A stretch of DNA of 32,457 nt, taken from Candidatus Ventrenecus stercoripullorum (GTDB lineage Bacteria; Bacillota_I; Bacilli_A; RF39; UBA660). Each line of letters begins with the position of its first letter. Positions within the stretch are counted from its first letter, which is position 1. The stretch covers positions 1-32,457 of the forward strand of contig DVGF01000053.1 in assembly GCA_018712835.1 (NCBI GenBank). The letters run 5' to 3'. A model generated the notes under the pieces. The model was not told the DNA's origin. It ran no database searches and saw nothing but the letters and a program-made list of their open reading frames with translations. Shown one piece after another: positions 16,823-25,920 of this stretch. The position numbers and the translations under genes are program-made.

Positions 16823-18955
16823 TTATATCCTTTCTGCTTTTAATACAAATTTATAACTATATAAGCTAGTAATAAAATCATCTAATTGGTCTTTATTTTT
16901 TACTTTTACAATAATATCGTAATAAGTTTTGGTTTGGTCGTTTCTTGTTTTAAAGGAGTCAATGTATAGATTTTTAGCTGTTGCTTTGCTAATAATGTCT
17001 AGTAAATAATTTTTTTGGATATCTGTCTCTACTCTGACACCGGTGTAATAAAAGCCTCCAATATCGTTCCATGAAACATCGACAAAGCGTTCTGTTTTGC
17101 CTTCAATATTTGGACAGTTTGCTCGGTGCACACTGACACCTTCTCCTTTGGTAATAAAGCCTTTGATGTCATCGCCAAGAACTGGTTTACAGCATTTTGC
17201 TAGATTGGCTAGGATATTAGACTGTCCTCCTACTAAGATGTCTGATGTTCTATTTTTTTGTTCAGATGGATGGTTGGATAAAACTTTTTCGATTAGGACA
17301 TCCTGAACATCTTTTTTATCTTCGGTTGTTAGGCTAATAATGTAAGTTGCTGTATATCTTAAAGAACCAATTGAAAAGTAAATATCTTCTAAGCTATCTA
17401 ATTTTAAGTCTTTACAGATTTTTTTCACGTTTTCACTAGAAAGAACTTCGTCAAAGGACAGCTTTTTCTTACGTAATTCGTTTTGTAAGATGGTCCGGCC
17501 TTTTTCGGTATAGATTTCTTTATCTTGTTTGCTGAAATATGCTTTGATTTTGTTTCTTGCATGGCTTGTTTTTACAAAATTTAGCCATTCTTTGCTTGGT
17601 GTTCCATTTGGGTTTGTTCGGATTTTTACAATATCATTGTTTTGAAGTTCGTAGTTTAAAGGAACACTGGTATCGTTTACGATTGCTTGAACCGTTTTGT
17701 TTCCCACATCACTATGAATGCGGTAGGCAAAATCTAGTGGTGTTGAACCTGCAGGAAGTTCTAAGACGTCTCCTTTTGGGGTAAATACATAGATACTTTC
17801 GTTAAATAGGTCATCTTCAATATTGGTTTTGAATTCGATATCCGATAAGTTATCAGAAGACTCTATTAAGTTTCTTAATATTTCTAGACGTTGTTCCATC
17901 ATGTTTTTGACATAGTGTTTGTCTTTATAAGCAAAATGGGCAGCGACACCTTTCTCGGCAAATTCATCCATCTCTTCGGTTCTAACTTGAACTTCGTAAC
18001 GATGACCATCAGGTCCAAAGACTCCGGTATGTAAACTTTGATACATGTTTTGTTTTGGCATTGCAATGTAGTCTTTAAATCTTCCGGGAATTGGACGATA
18101 TTTAGCATGAATAAGTCCGATTGCTAGGTAACATTCTGAAACTTTATCAACAATCACTCGTAAAGCTAGAATATCATAGATGTTCTCCCATTTTTTACCG
18201 TTATTTAGTTTGTTATAGATGCTATAAACACTTTTTACACGACTTTTGATACGAAATGGAATGTTTTGTTCCATGAGCATTTCACTGATGGAGTCCTCCA
18301 TTTCTCCAAGACTTTCTTTTAATTCTGTATAGGTTGCATTTAATCGTTCTAAGATATCATTATATACATCTGGTTTTGAATAACGAAGGCATAAATCTTC
18401 CATTTCTCCTTTGATTTTGTATAGGCCTAGACGATGGGCAATTGGAATTAAAACGGTCATTGTTTCGTTTACTTTTCGTTTGCGGTCTTTTTCACTTAGA
18501 GCATCTGCTGTTCTTAAATTGTGAAGACGATCGGCTAGTTTTAAAAATAAGACTCTGACGTCCTCGCTCATACCAACGAGAATTTTACGAAGGTTCATGG
18601 CTGAATACTCTGAGTCGTCTTGTAATTCTAAGCGATTTAATTTAGAGATTACCCAGACAATGTTTGCTACATCATCACCAAAAATTTCTGCAATTTCTTC
18701 TTTTGTAGCACCTGCATGATTGATAGTTTCATGAATTAATGCGGCCATGATGGTTGTTGCATCGACATTTAAATCTAAAAGGATTTCAGTCACACCTAGT
18801 GGATGGGTCATGTAATCCGTGCCATTTAGGCGTTTTTTTCCTTGATGATGCGCACAGCCAAATTCGTAAGCTTTTTTGATACCATCTAGTTCTTCACTTG
18901 TATATATTTTGGCACAAGTTTCTAATAATTGGTTGAATATTTCGTTAATTTCCAT
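16823..18955 (-). CDS. rel: Long RelA/SpoT homologue with altered hydrolase motif (HETINH)
   Basis: HD-like domain, synthetase (GRFKDYIAMPKQNMYQSLHTGVFGP, EVQVRTEEM), TGS (VFTPKGDVLELPAGSTPLDFAYRIH), ZFD (LAKCCKPVLGDDIKGFITKGEGVSVHRANCPN) and ACT regions. Confidence 0.95.
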   Translation of the reverse strand: MEINEIFNQLLETCAKIYTSEELDGIKKAYEFGCAHHQGKKRLNGTDYMTHPLGVTEILLDLNVDATTIMAALIHETINHAGATKEEIAEIFGDDVANIVWVISKLNRLELQDDSEYSAMNLRKILVGMSEDVRVLFLKLADRLHNLRTADALSEKDRKRKVNETMTVLIPIAHRLGLYKIKGEMEDLCLRYSKPDVYNDILERLNATYTELKESLGEMEDSISEMLMEQNIPFRIKSRVKSVYSIYNKLNNGKKWENIYDILALRVIVDKVSECYLAIGLIHAKYRPIPGRFKDYIAMPKQNMYQSLHTGVFGPDGHRYEVQVRTEEMDEFAEKGVAAHFAYKDKHYVKNMMEQRLEILRNLIESSDNLSDIEFKTNIEDDLFNESIYVFTPKGDVLELPAGSTPLDFAYRIHSDVGNKTVQAIVNDTSVPLNYELQNNDIVKIRTNPNGTPSKEWLNFVKTSHARNKIKAYFSKQDKEIYTEKGRTILQNELRKKKLSFDEVLSSENVKKICKDLKLDSLEDIYFSIGSLRYTATYIISLTTEDKKDVQDVLIEKVLSNHPSEQKNRTSDILVGGQSNILANLAKCCKPVLGDDIKGFITKGEGVSVHRANCPNIEGKTERFVDVSWNDIGGFYYTGVRVETDIQKNYLLDIISKATAKNLYIDSFKTRNDQTKTYYDIIVKVKNKDQLDDFITSLYSYKFVLKAERI

Positions 18956-18983
18956 AAGGTCCTCTTTTCTATTTATGATGTTG

Positions 18984-19610
18984 TTATTTCATTAGGATTT
19001 TACAGGCAATGTCTTTTGTAAGTCTTTTTTTAAACACTTCTGCGTCTTTAATACTTCCTACCACGTATCCGTAATGAATTGGAATTGCCAGTTTTGGTTT
19101 GATGATATTACAAAGGGTTGCTGCTTCAATGCAATCCATTGTATAAGTTCCGCCTACTGGTAAAAAGGCAACATCACAGTTGACTTCTTTGGCTTCTTTT
19201 GTAACATCGGTATCCCCTGCAATATAATAGATTACTTTGTCTAGTTCGACTATGTAACCAACCCACTCTGCATCTTTTTTGTGATTTTTTTTATGAAGGT
19301 TATAGGCTGGGATTGTTCTAAATTCAATGTTTTTGTAAGAATATGTTCTGTTTGGTTTTACTACAACGATGTATTCTTCGCTGATGCCAATCGATAGTAA
19401 TTCTTCCACGATATCTTTCGGCGTTACAAAAACAGTATCTTCTTTTTTTAATTCTAGTATTGATAATAAAGAAAAATGGTCAAAATGGGGGTGCGTTATA
19501 AAAATATAGTCTGCATCATGTTTTTCTTCTCTTTCTAATGGGTCAAAATATAGGGTTTTTGAGCCACTTATTCTGATACTACTTTGTTTATTTACACTGA
19601 TAGGTTCCAT
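18984..19610 (-). CDS. Metallo-beta-lactamase-fold hydrolase
   Basis: DYIFITHPHFDHFSLLSIL, YYIAGDTDVTKEA, KLAIPIHYGYVVGS. Confidence 0.85.
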   Translation of the reverse strand: MEPISVNKQSSIRISGSKTLYFDPLEREEKHDADYIFITHPHFDHFSLLSILELKKEDTVFVTPKDIVEELLSIGISEEYIVVVKPNRTYSYKNIEFRTIPAYNLHKKNHKKDAEWVGYIVELDKVIYYIAGDTDVTKEAKEVNCDVAFLPVGGTYTMDCIEAATLCNIIKPKLAIPIHYGYVVGSIKDAEVFKKRLTKDIACKILMK

Positions 19611-19613
19611 AAG

Positions 19614-19853
19614 CTATTCCTCTCTAATTCCACGGTAAATGGTAAAAGAGTCTGTGTTTAAAATATCGTTTACCATTTCTCCTAATGTTAAAGCATTTTT
19701 TCCACGCCATAGATGGTAACATAAATAGTTCCAAATTTCTCTTTCAGTGACGGTTACCATTTTCTCACGGTGCATTTCCCGCATCTTTGTACTAAGTGCC
19801 GGTTTTAAACGCTGATATAATTCTTCTAAACTTGAAAATTTTTCTTCTTTCAT
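19614..19853 (-). CDS. ComN-like post-transcriptional regulator
   Basis: LYQRLKPALSTKMREMHREKMVTVTEREIWNYLCYHLWRGKNALTLGEMVNDILN resembles ComN/YrzD; sits beside spoVB as in Bacillus. Confidence 0.7.
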   Translation of the reverse strand: MKEEKFSSLEELYQRLKPALSTKMREMHREKMVTVTEREIWNYLCYHLWRGKNALTLGEMVNDILNTDSFTIYRGIREE

Positions 19854-19931
19854 ATTTTCACCTAATTCTATAAATTCACACTTCTACATAGATTATTATA
19901 TACTAAAGTTTTGGAATAGGAAAGATGAATA

Positions 19932-21239
19932 TTGAAAACTGATACATTTAAAACGTCAATTTTTATTCTATTAATTGGTGGTTTTATCACAAAAATCTTT
20001 GGTTTTATCATTAAAATTCTTTTTACACGGACTATTGGTGTGGAGGGTATTTCTCTTTATACGATTGTGATGCCAACCTATTCTTTATTGATTACGGTAG
20101 CTACTTTTGCTCTCCCTGTCAGTATTTCTAAGTTAGTGAGTGAAGAGGTGGTACGCAGTAAAACGATTGTTTTTTCTACGGCCTGTTTTATTTTGCTTTT
20201 TAATGTTTTCTTTATTGTGCTTATTTTGTTTTTAGCACCGGTTATTGCCACTTATTTGTTAAAGCAACCAGAAGTGACACCGATTATTTGGGCAATGGCT
20301 TTTACTCTTCCTTTTATTAGTATTTCTTCGATATTAAAAGGGTATTTTTTAGGAAAGTTTCGGGTTACTCCGAATACGATTTCTAATATTTTTGAACAGT
20401 TATTTCGAATCTTTTTTCTGATTTTCATTCTTCCTTATTTTGCTTCTAAAAATGTGATGCTTGGGGTCATATTGTTTATATTGGTCAATATTATTACAGA
20501 ACTTATTAGTATTTTTACGTTTACTTGTTTTTTGCCAAAGAAAGCACTTTTACAAAGGGAACACTTAAAAATACAAAAGAATATTATTGGACGAGTGATG
20601 TCTATTAGTATTCCTAATGTTTCTAGCCGGTTTATTGGGAACATTGGGTTTTTCTTAGAGCCAATTATTCTAACAAATTTGCTGTTGATCTCTGGATACT
20701 CTAACGATTTTATTTTAACAGAATATGCTTCTTATAATGCTTATGCGATAGGACTTTTGACATTACCATCTTTTTTTGTGTCTGCGATTTGTCAAATTTT
20801 AATTCCAGAAATCAGTAAGTTTCATGCTCAGAAAAATAAATGTATGATTAAAAAAAGACTTAAGCAGGCTTTACTCTATTCTTTTTTAATTGGTTTTGTA
20901 AGTTCTGTTTTTATTTTATGGTTTCGAGACCCTTTACTTGTTTTACTTTATAACACGACTCGCGGGAGCGACTATATCCTAGCACTTGCTCCATTCTTCG
21001 TTTTGTTTTATTTGGAAGCACCTTTATCTAGTACATTGCAAGCTTTGGACCAGTCAAAAACTACCATGAAAATCACTTTGTATGGTATGATTTTGAAACT
21101 GCTTTTGCTCTCTATTCTTTCTTTACTCCATATCGGTCTTTATTCTCTTGTCATTAGTGAAATTTGTAATATTATCTTCGTTGTATCTCTTCATATCCGA
21201 GTAATTCTAAAGTACTTTCGGAATAATTTTGAAATATAA
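19932..21239 (+). CDS. spoVB: SpoVB-like MOP-superfamily flippase (TTG start)
   Basis: FITKIFGFIIKILFTRTIGVEGISLYTIVMPTYSLLITVATFALPVSISKLVSEE; multi-TM; ILKGYFLGKFRVTPNTISNIFEQLFRI. Confidence 0.8.
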   Translation: MKTDTFKTSIFILLIGGFITKIFGFIIKILFTRTIGVEGISLYTIVMPTYSLLITVATFALPVSISKLVSEEVVRSKTIVFSTACFILLFNVFFIVLILFLAPVIATYLLKQPEVTPIIWAMAFTLPFISISSILKGYFLGKFRVTPNTISNIFEQLFRIFFLIFILPYFASKNVMLGVILFILVNIITELISIFTFTCFLPKKALLQREHLKIQKNIIGRVMSISIPNVSSRFIGNIGFFLEPIILTNLLLISGYSNDFILTEYASYNAYAIGLLTLPSFFVSAICQILIPEISKFHAQKNKCMIKKRLKQALLYSFLIGFVSSVFILWFRDPLLVLLYNTTRGSDYILALAPFFVLFYLEAPLSSTLQALDQSKTTMKITLYGMILKLLLLSILSLLHIGLYSLVISEICNIIFVVSLHIRVILKYFRNNFEI

Positions 21240-21705
21240 TATCACGATAGTTTTCATAAGTTACAATTTGAATGATAAATCTTTGATCTTCTTGGCTTGA
21301 ATTATGAACATACCAAGAAACATTTTCTTCTTCTGTTGGTATTAGAACCATATTATTTATTATATCTTTTAAAGCTAAATATTTTTTTGTTATTATTTCT
21401 TCTAAAAATGCGGTGGTTGAACCATAGGAAATAAATATTTCGTCAATTCCATCGTAGTAGTAATTGTCATTTTCGTATTGGAATTTGAATTTTTTTTCAC
21501 GTCTATTTTGGGTACGAACAGAAATATTATAGTCTAAATAATTGTCAATGCCAGTGAGTCGTTCATCTTGTTGAATTCGATACAGGTAATTTTGTAGTCC
21601 TAGTGTTGTTACAAATAATAGCAAAACAACAAAGAAGAATAATACCCATGCTACTCTTTTTGTTTTCTTTAAGTAATTTATCCCCATATCAAGCCACTCC
21701 TTCAT
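21172..21705 (-). CDS. Uncharacterised single-TM membrane protein
   Basis: 177-aa ORF with N-terminal TM VAWVLFFFVVLLLFVTTLGL; overlaps the spoVB 3' end tail-to-tail. Confidence 0.5.
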   Translation of the reverse strand: MKEWLDMGINYLKKTKRVAWVLFFFVVLLLFVTTLGLQNYLYRIQQDERLTGIDNYLDYNISVRTQNRREKKFKFQYENDNYYYDGIDEIFISYGSTTAFLEEIITKKYLALKDIINNMVLIPTEEENVSWYVHNSSQEDQRFIIQIVTYENYRDIIFQNYSESTLELLGYEEIQRR

Positions 21706-21891
21706 GGACGTATTATACCAAATGTTTTTGAGAGAAAAAAGATGAAATTTGCAGGAAAAGGAAAAATTTTACTCACAAGAAAATATTCGTACAAAAGTTA
21801 ACATTACTTTTTGTCAAAGAAGAGCAATCTCGTTGTATTTTTTTTTAGGGTATGATAAAATATTAAAAGAATAAAGGGGCACGGTGAGAAT

Positions 21892-23226
21892 ATGTTTAAA
21901 GAGTATGATTATGAAAATCAACCAATTGTTGATATTGTTAGTGATATGTTAATTGATGCATCAAGAAAAAGAGCTAGTGATATCCATTTTGAACCAACAG
22001 AGACCATTTTGAATGTACGAATTCGTGTAGATGGAGAGCTTATTTTGTATGCGACTGTTCCAGAGTCTGTTAAAAGAAACTTGGTTACTCGTATCAAGAT
22101 TATTTCCGGAATGAATATTACCGAGTCTAGAGTTCCTCAAGATGGGGCTATTAAGATGCAAATTGATGGGAAAGATATAGACTTTCGTGTCTCTACTCTA
22201 CCTATTGTATACGGTGAGAAGGTCGTTGTTCGTATTTTAGATTATTCTGCTAGTTTAAGTACTTTAGAAACTTTAGGCTTTTCTGATAAAAGTTTAAATC
22301 AAGTACAAAAGGCTATTTCTAAACCAAACGGAATTATTTTAGTTACTGGTGCGACTGGTTCTGGTAAATCAACCACTGTTTATGCAATGTTACAACAATT
22401 AAATACGATTGAACGAAATGTCGTTACTGTAGAAGACCCCGTTGAAATGAAGATTAATGGTATCAATCAGGTACAAGTTATAAGTGAAATTGGATTAACC
22501 TTTGGTAATGCTCTACGTTCTATCTTGCGACAGGACCCTGATATTATCATGATTGGAGAAATTCGTGATAGTGAAACTGCTAGAATTGCTGTTCGTGCTT
22601 CTATTACAGGTCACTTAGTACTTTCGACAATCCACACGAATAACTCTTTAACAACGATTGAACGTTTAACAGATATGGATGTTGAAAAATATTTATTAGG
22701 TTCCGCATTAGAAGCAATTATTTCTCAAAGACTTTGTAAAAAATTGTGTCCAAAGTGTCGGGCTGCAAGAGACACTACTGATTATGAAAAACGAGTATTT
22801 AAAGAAGCTTTAGGTATGGAAATTAATCAGATATATAAGCCAGTTGGTTGCGATGAATGTTACCATGGCTATTCTGGTCGTATTGCTCTTCAAGAGGTAT
22901 TACTATTAAATCAAGATATTCGGGATGCGATCGTTAATGATTTACCAAAAGAAAAAATACGTAATTTAATCTACAGCAGTGGTAATACAACAAGTTTACT
23001 TGATGATGGTTTGATTAAGGTTATTAATGGTTTAACAAGTTTTGAAGAAGTATTAAGAGTTATCGATATTGAAGATGACTTAGGCGACGAGCAAAATGAA
23101 CTTAAAAACGCAATTATGGGTAGAAAAGATGTAGGACCAGAAGAACATATTGAAACTCAAAAAAATCAAGAAATACCAAATATTTCTTCTTTGAGTGAAC
23201 AGGCTTTAGAAACATTAAATTTGTAG
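21892..23226 (+). CDS. pilB: Type IV pilus/T2SS assembly ATPase (PilB/GspE/ComGA-like)
   Basis: RASDIHFEP, GIILVTGATGSGKSTTVYAML (Walker A), RQDPDIIMIGEIRDSETARIAVRASITGHLVLSTIHTN, C4 zinc motif CKKLCPKC...CDECYHGYSGR. Confidence 0.93.
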   Translation: MFKEYDYENQPIVDIVSDMLIDASRKRASDIHFEPTETILNVRIRVDGELILYATVPESVKRNLVTRIKIISGMNITESRVPQDGAIKMQIDGKDIDFRVSTLPIVYGEKVVVRILDYSASLSTLETLGFSDKSLNQVQKAISKPNGIILVTGATGSGKSTTVYAMLQQLNTIERNVVTVEDPVEMKINGINQVQVISEIGLTFGNALRSILRQDPDIIMIGEIRDSETARIAVRASITGHLVLSTIHTNNSLTTIERLTDMDVEKYLLGSALEAIISQRLCKKLCPKCRAARDTTDYEKRVFKEALGMEINQIYKPVGCDECYHGYSGRIALQEVLLLNQDIRDAIVNDLPKEKIRNLIYSSGNTTSLLDDGLIKVINGLTSFEEVLRVIDIEDDLGDEQNELKNAIMGRKDVGPEEHIETQKNQEIPNISSLSEQALETLNL

Positions 23227-23246
23227 GATATTCTCCTACTTTTTTT
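23223..23246 (+). terminator. Intrinsic terminator of pilB
   Basis: GTAGGA-tattc-TCCTAC-TTTTTTT. Confidence 0.7.
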
Positions 23247-23340
23247 ATTTATGTTGAACTTTTAGTTATGTTGAGCTTTTAAAAAGAAGTCTATTAAATA
23301 AAGACTTCCATTATAAAAAGTTCAACATAAATAAAAAAAG
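23239..23340. repeat. Perfect 25-bp inverted repeat enclosing a second hairpin/terminator
   Basis: CTTTTTTTATTTATGTTGAACTTTT (23239-23263) and AAAAGTTCAACATAAATAAAAAAAG (23316-23340); inner GAAGTCT/AGACTTC (23286-23292/23302-23308), followed on the minus strand by TTTTT. Confidence 0.85.
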
Positions 23341-23359
23341 AATATTTTTCAATACTCTT

Positions 23360-24121
23360 TTAATAAATTAATTGTAAGATGTAACTAAACTTATCATAAA
23401 ATAAGAAAACAATACATAATGCTGATATAATAAATGGTCCGAATGGAACTTCTTTGGAAGTGTTCGTTAATAAGCTAAATGTTGCATACGGCAAAGCTAG
23501 GAAAGTTGATAGAATTAATACAATAAACCCATAGGGAATTCCTACTGCCATTCCTACAATGAAAGCTAGTTTTATATCTCCGCCACCTAAAGCTTCTCTT
23601 TTAAAGATTAAGCTTCCTAACAGTCCTACTAATAGCATGAATAAAAACATGATAATTCCATATCCAACATAGAGGAAAGCTTCAGTAATACCAAAGTAAA
23701 TCCATCTAAGGATAAAGATTAAAATTCCAGAAATAACTAATGGTGAGTCTAAAATTATCATGTATTTGAAATCACTAATAAAGATTAAATCTAGTAAAGA
23801 TATCAGAATTAAACTCATAAAAAAAGAGTAACTGATATCATATTTTAGATAAAAAAAGACAAAGCATAATCCTGTAAATAGTTCTAATAAAGGATCGGCT
23901 ATGCTTAATTTTGTATGACAATGTTTGCATTTTCCTCTTAAAAAAAGAAAGGAAAAGACTGGGATTAGTTCATACCATGCAAGTTTATGATGACATTTCG
24001 TGCAATGGCTACTAGGACTTATAATAGACTCATGAAGAGGTAGTCTTGCCCCGACTACCCCATAAAATGAAGCTAAACTACTTCCTAAAATAAAGAAGAT
24101 AATTGCATAAAATATATTCAT
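23360..24121 (-). CDS. pilD: Prepilin peptidase (A24 family, PilD/ComC-like)
   Basis: CTKCHHKLAWYELIPVFSFLFLRGKCKHCHTKLS Zn motif; GGGDIKLAFIVGMAVG catalytic motif. Confidence 0.9.
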   Translation of the reverse strand: MNIFYAIIFFILGSSLASFYGVVGARLPLHESIISPSSHCTKCHHKLAWYELIPVFSFLFLRGKCKHCHTKLSIADPLLELFTGLCFVFFYLKYDISYSFFMSLILISLLDLIFISDFKYMIILDSPLVISGILIFILRWIYFGITEAFLYVGYGIIMFLFMLLVGLLGSLIFKREALGGGDIKLAFIVGMAVGIPYGFIVLILSTFLALPYATFSLLTNTSKEVPFGPFIISALCIVFLFYDKFSYILQLIY

Positions 24122-24132
24122 AAATTAGCCCC

Positions 24133-25755
24133 CTATTGCTTAATTTGACTCATTAATTCGAACATCGGTACAATAACAGAGATGATAATGACACCAACGA
24201 TAACTGCTAAGAAACAGATAAGAATTGGTTCTACAAATGATTTCATGTTATTGATAATATTACGGTGCATTTCTTGATAGTATGTACTTACTTTTCCCAT
24301 CATTTCTGCAAGTTGTCCAGTAGACTCACCAGTTACTATCATGTAGTAAGCAACGTCTGGTACTGCCCAATGGTCTTTGAATGCTAAACTGATTTTTTCT
24401 CCATTGACAACGTTATTAATGGTATTGTACATGATTTCTTTGTATATTTCATTGTTTGTGATTTTACTTAGTATATCAATACTTTCTGTAATAAAGACGT
24501 TGTTTCGTAATAGAGAAGAAAATGTTTTTGAAAAGATTGCCATTTCATTATAAATGATAATATCTCCAATCACTGGTAATTTCATTCCTAGGATCTGTGC
24601 TTTGACACGGAACGCTTTGATTTTTTTATAACATATTACTAGAATTGTAATAATTAAAATGATGACTAATAATACAGTTGCCAAGTTATTTTGTAAGAAG
24701 ACACTGACGGAAATAACCACGGCTGTAAGTCCTTGAATTTGGGCACCTGCACTTTCATAGATTTCCAAGAAGTCTGGGATAACCCATACTAATATGAATG
24801 TTATAACCGCTAAACTGAAAATCATGATAACTGTTGGATAACTCATTGCTGACACCATTTGTTTGTGAGTTCTATCGATTTCTTCGTAATAATTAGCCAT
24901 GTCATCTAATGTTTCTTGTAATTCTCCAGTTGCTTCTGCGGCTTTTATCATATTGATTAAAAGTGGTGGAAACATTGTTCCTTGTTTTTCCAATGCTGCT
25001 GAGAATGGTTCTCCCATAGTTAATTCGTAAATGACTGATTGGAACGCTCTTTTGTATGTTGGTTTTTTGTTCATCTGTAAGTTCAAAATACGAATAGACT
25101 CTGCTAATGTAATTCCACTTTTTAAATATGTTGACAATTGGGTAAGCCAAAATAGCAAGTCCTTTGTTTTTAATTTAGGTGCAAGTATACTCTTTTGCCC
25201 GTAAAGGAAATCGATGTATTGGTTGTTTTCTATTTTATATACATCATAGCCATCTTGAACTAAAAAGGTATTAATATCTAGTTTTGACAAACCACTGATA
25301 ATTCCTGTTTCTAGTTTACCTTCTTTGTTTTTAGCAGTAAATTTGTAAACTTTTGCTTCTTTACTACGGATTTTTCCTGGTCCTTGTAATTCTTCTAATA
25401 ATTTCACTTTTTCTTTTTCGAGTTTCTCGAATTTTTTCTTCATGAAACTAGTGTTTTTTAATAGGTCATTTAAATCCATATTCAGAACACTTTTTTTCGG
25501 AGCAGTTGCTTCTTTTGGTTTGGCTTCTTTTTGCAATGCTGCCTGTGTTCCACGGTAGGCTTCGTCTACTTTACCACTTAGTCTTTGCCATATCATAATT
25601 GGAATATCTTTAAAGACGAAAAGTACTCCACGCCACGTACATTGAATAATATATACAATAATTTCAAAGATAATTTTAAATGTCATAAATAAACCCAGTC
25701 CAGGATATTTTAATGGTTTTAACTTATTGTTTGCTTCATTTGCTACATCTTCCAT
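24133..25755 (-). CDS. pilC: Type II secretion F/PilC family inner-membrane protein with N-terminal extension
   Basis: LLFWLTQLSTYLKSGITLAESIRIL, GEPFSAALEKQGTMFPPLLINMIKAAEATGELQETLDDMANYYE, duplicated in the C-terminal half; PilC-type start YKFTAKNKEGKLETG after ~110 extra aa. Confidence 0.9.
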   Translation of the reverse strand: MEDVANEANNKLKPLKYPGLGLFMTFKIIFEIIVYIIQCTWRGVLFVFKDIPIMIWQRLSGKVDEAYRGTQAALQKEAKPKEATAPKKSVLNMDLNDLLKNTSFMKKKFEKLEKEKVKLLEELQGPGKIRSKEAKVYKFTAKNKEGKLETGIISGLSKLDINTFLVQDGYDVYKIENNQYIDFLYGQKSILAPKLKTKDLLFWLTQLSTYLKSGITLAESIRILNLQMNKKPTYKRAFQSVIYELTMGEPFSAALEKQGTMFPPLLINMIKAAEATGELQETLDDMANYYEEIDRTHKQMVSAMSYPTVIMIFSLAVITFILVWVIPDFLEIYESAGAQIQGLTAVVISVSVFLQNNLATVLLVIILIITILVICYKKIKAFRVKAQILGMKLPVIGDIIIYNEMAIFSKTFSSLLRNNVFITESIDILSKITNNEIYKEIMYNTINNVVNGEKISLAFKDHWAVPDVAYYMIVTGESTGQLAEMMGKVSTYYQEMHRNIINNMKSFVEPILICFLAVIVGVIIISVIVPMFELMSQIKQ

Positions 25756-25920
25756 GTCATCCCTACTCTCTTTACTCTACATTAGTATAACATATTTTTT
25801 TTGTCTTGACCATGTAATTTTTTTATTCTTCTAAAAATATTCTTGTTTTTTAGGTTTATTAGTTAAAAAAACAAACAATTTTTCTTTTTCTACATATTTT
25901 ATATATGAAAGGAGAATGTT

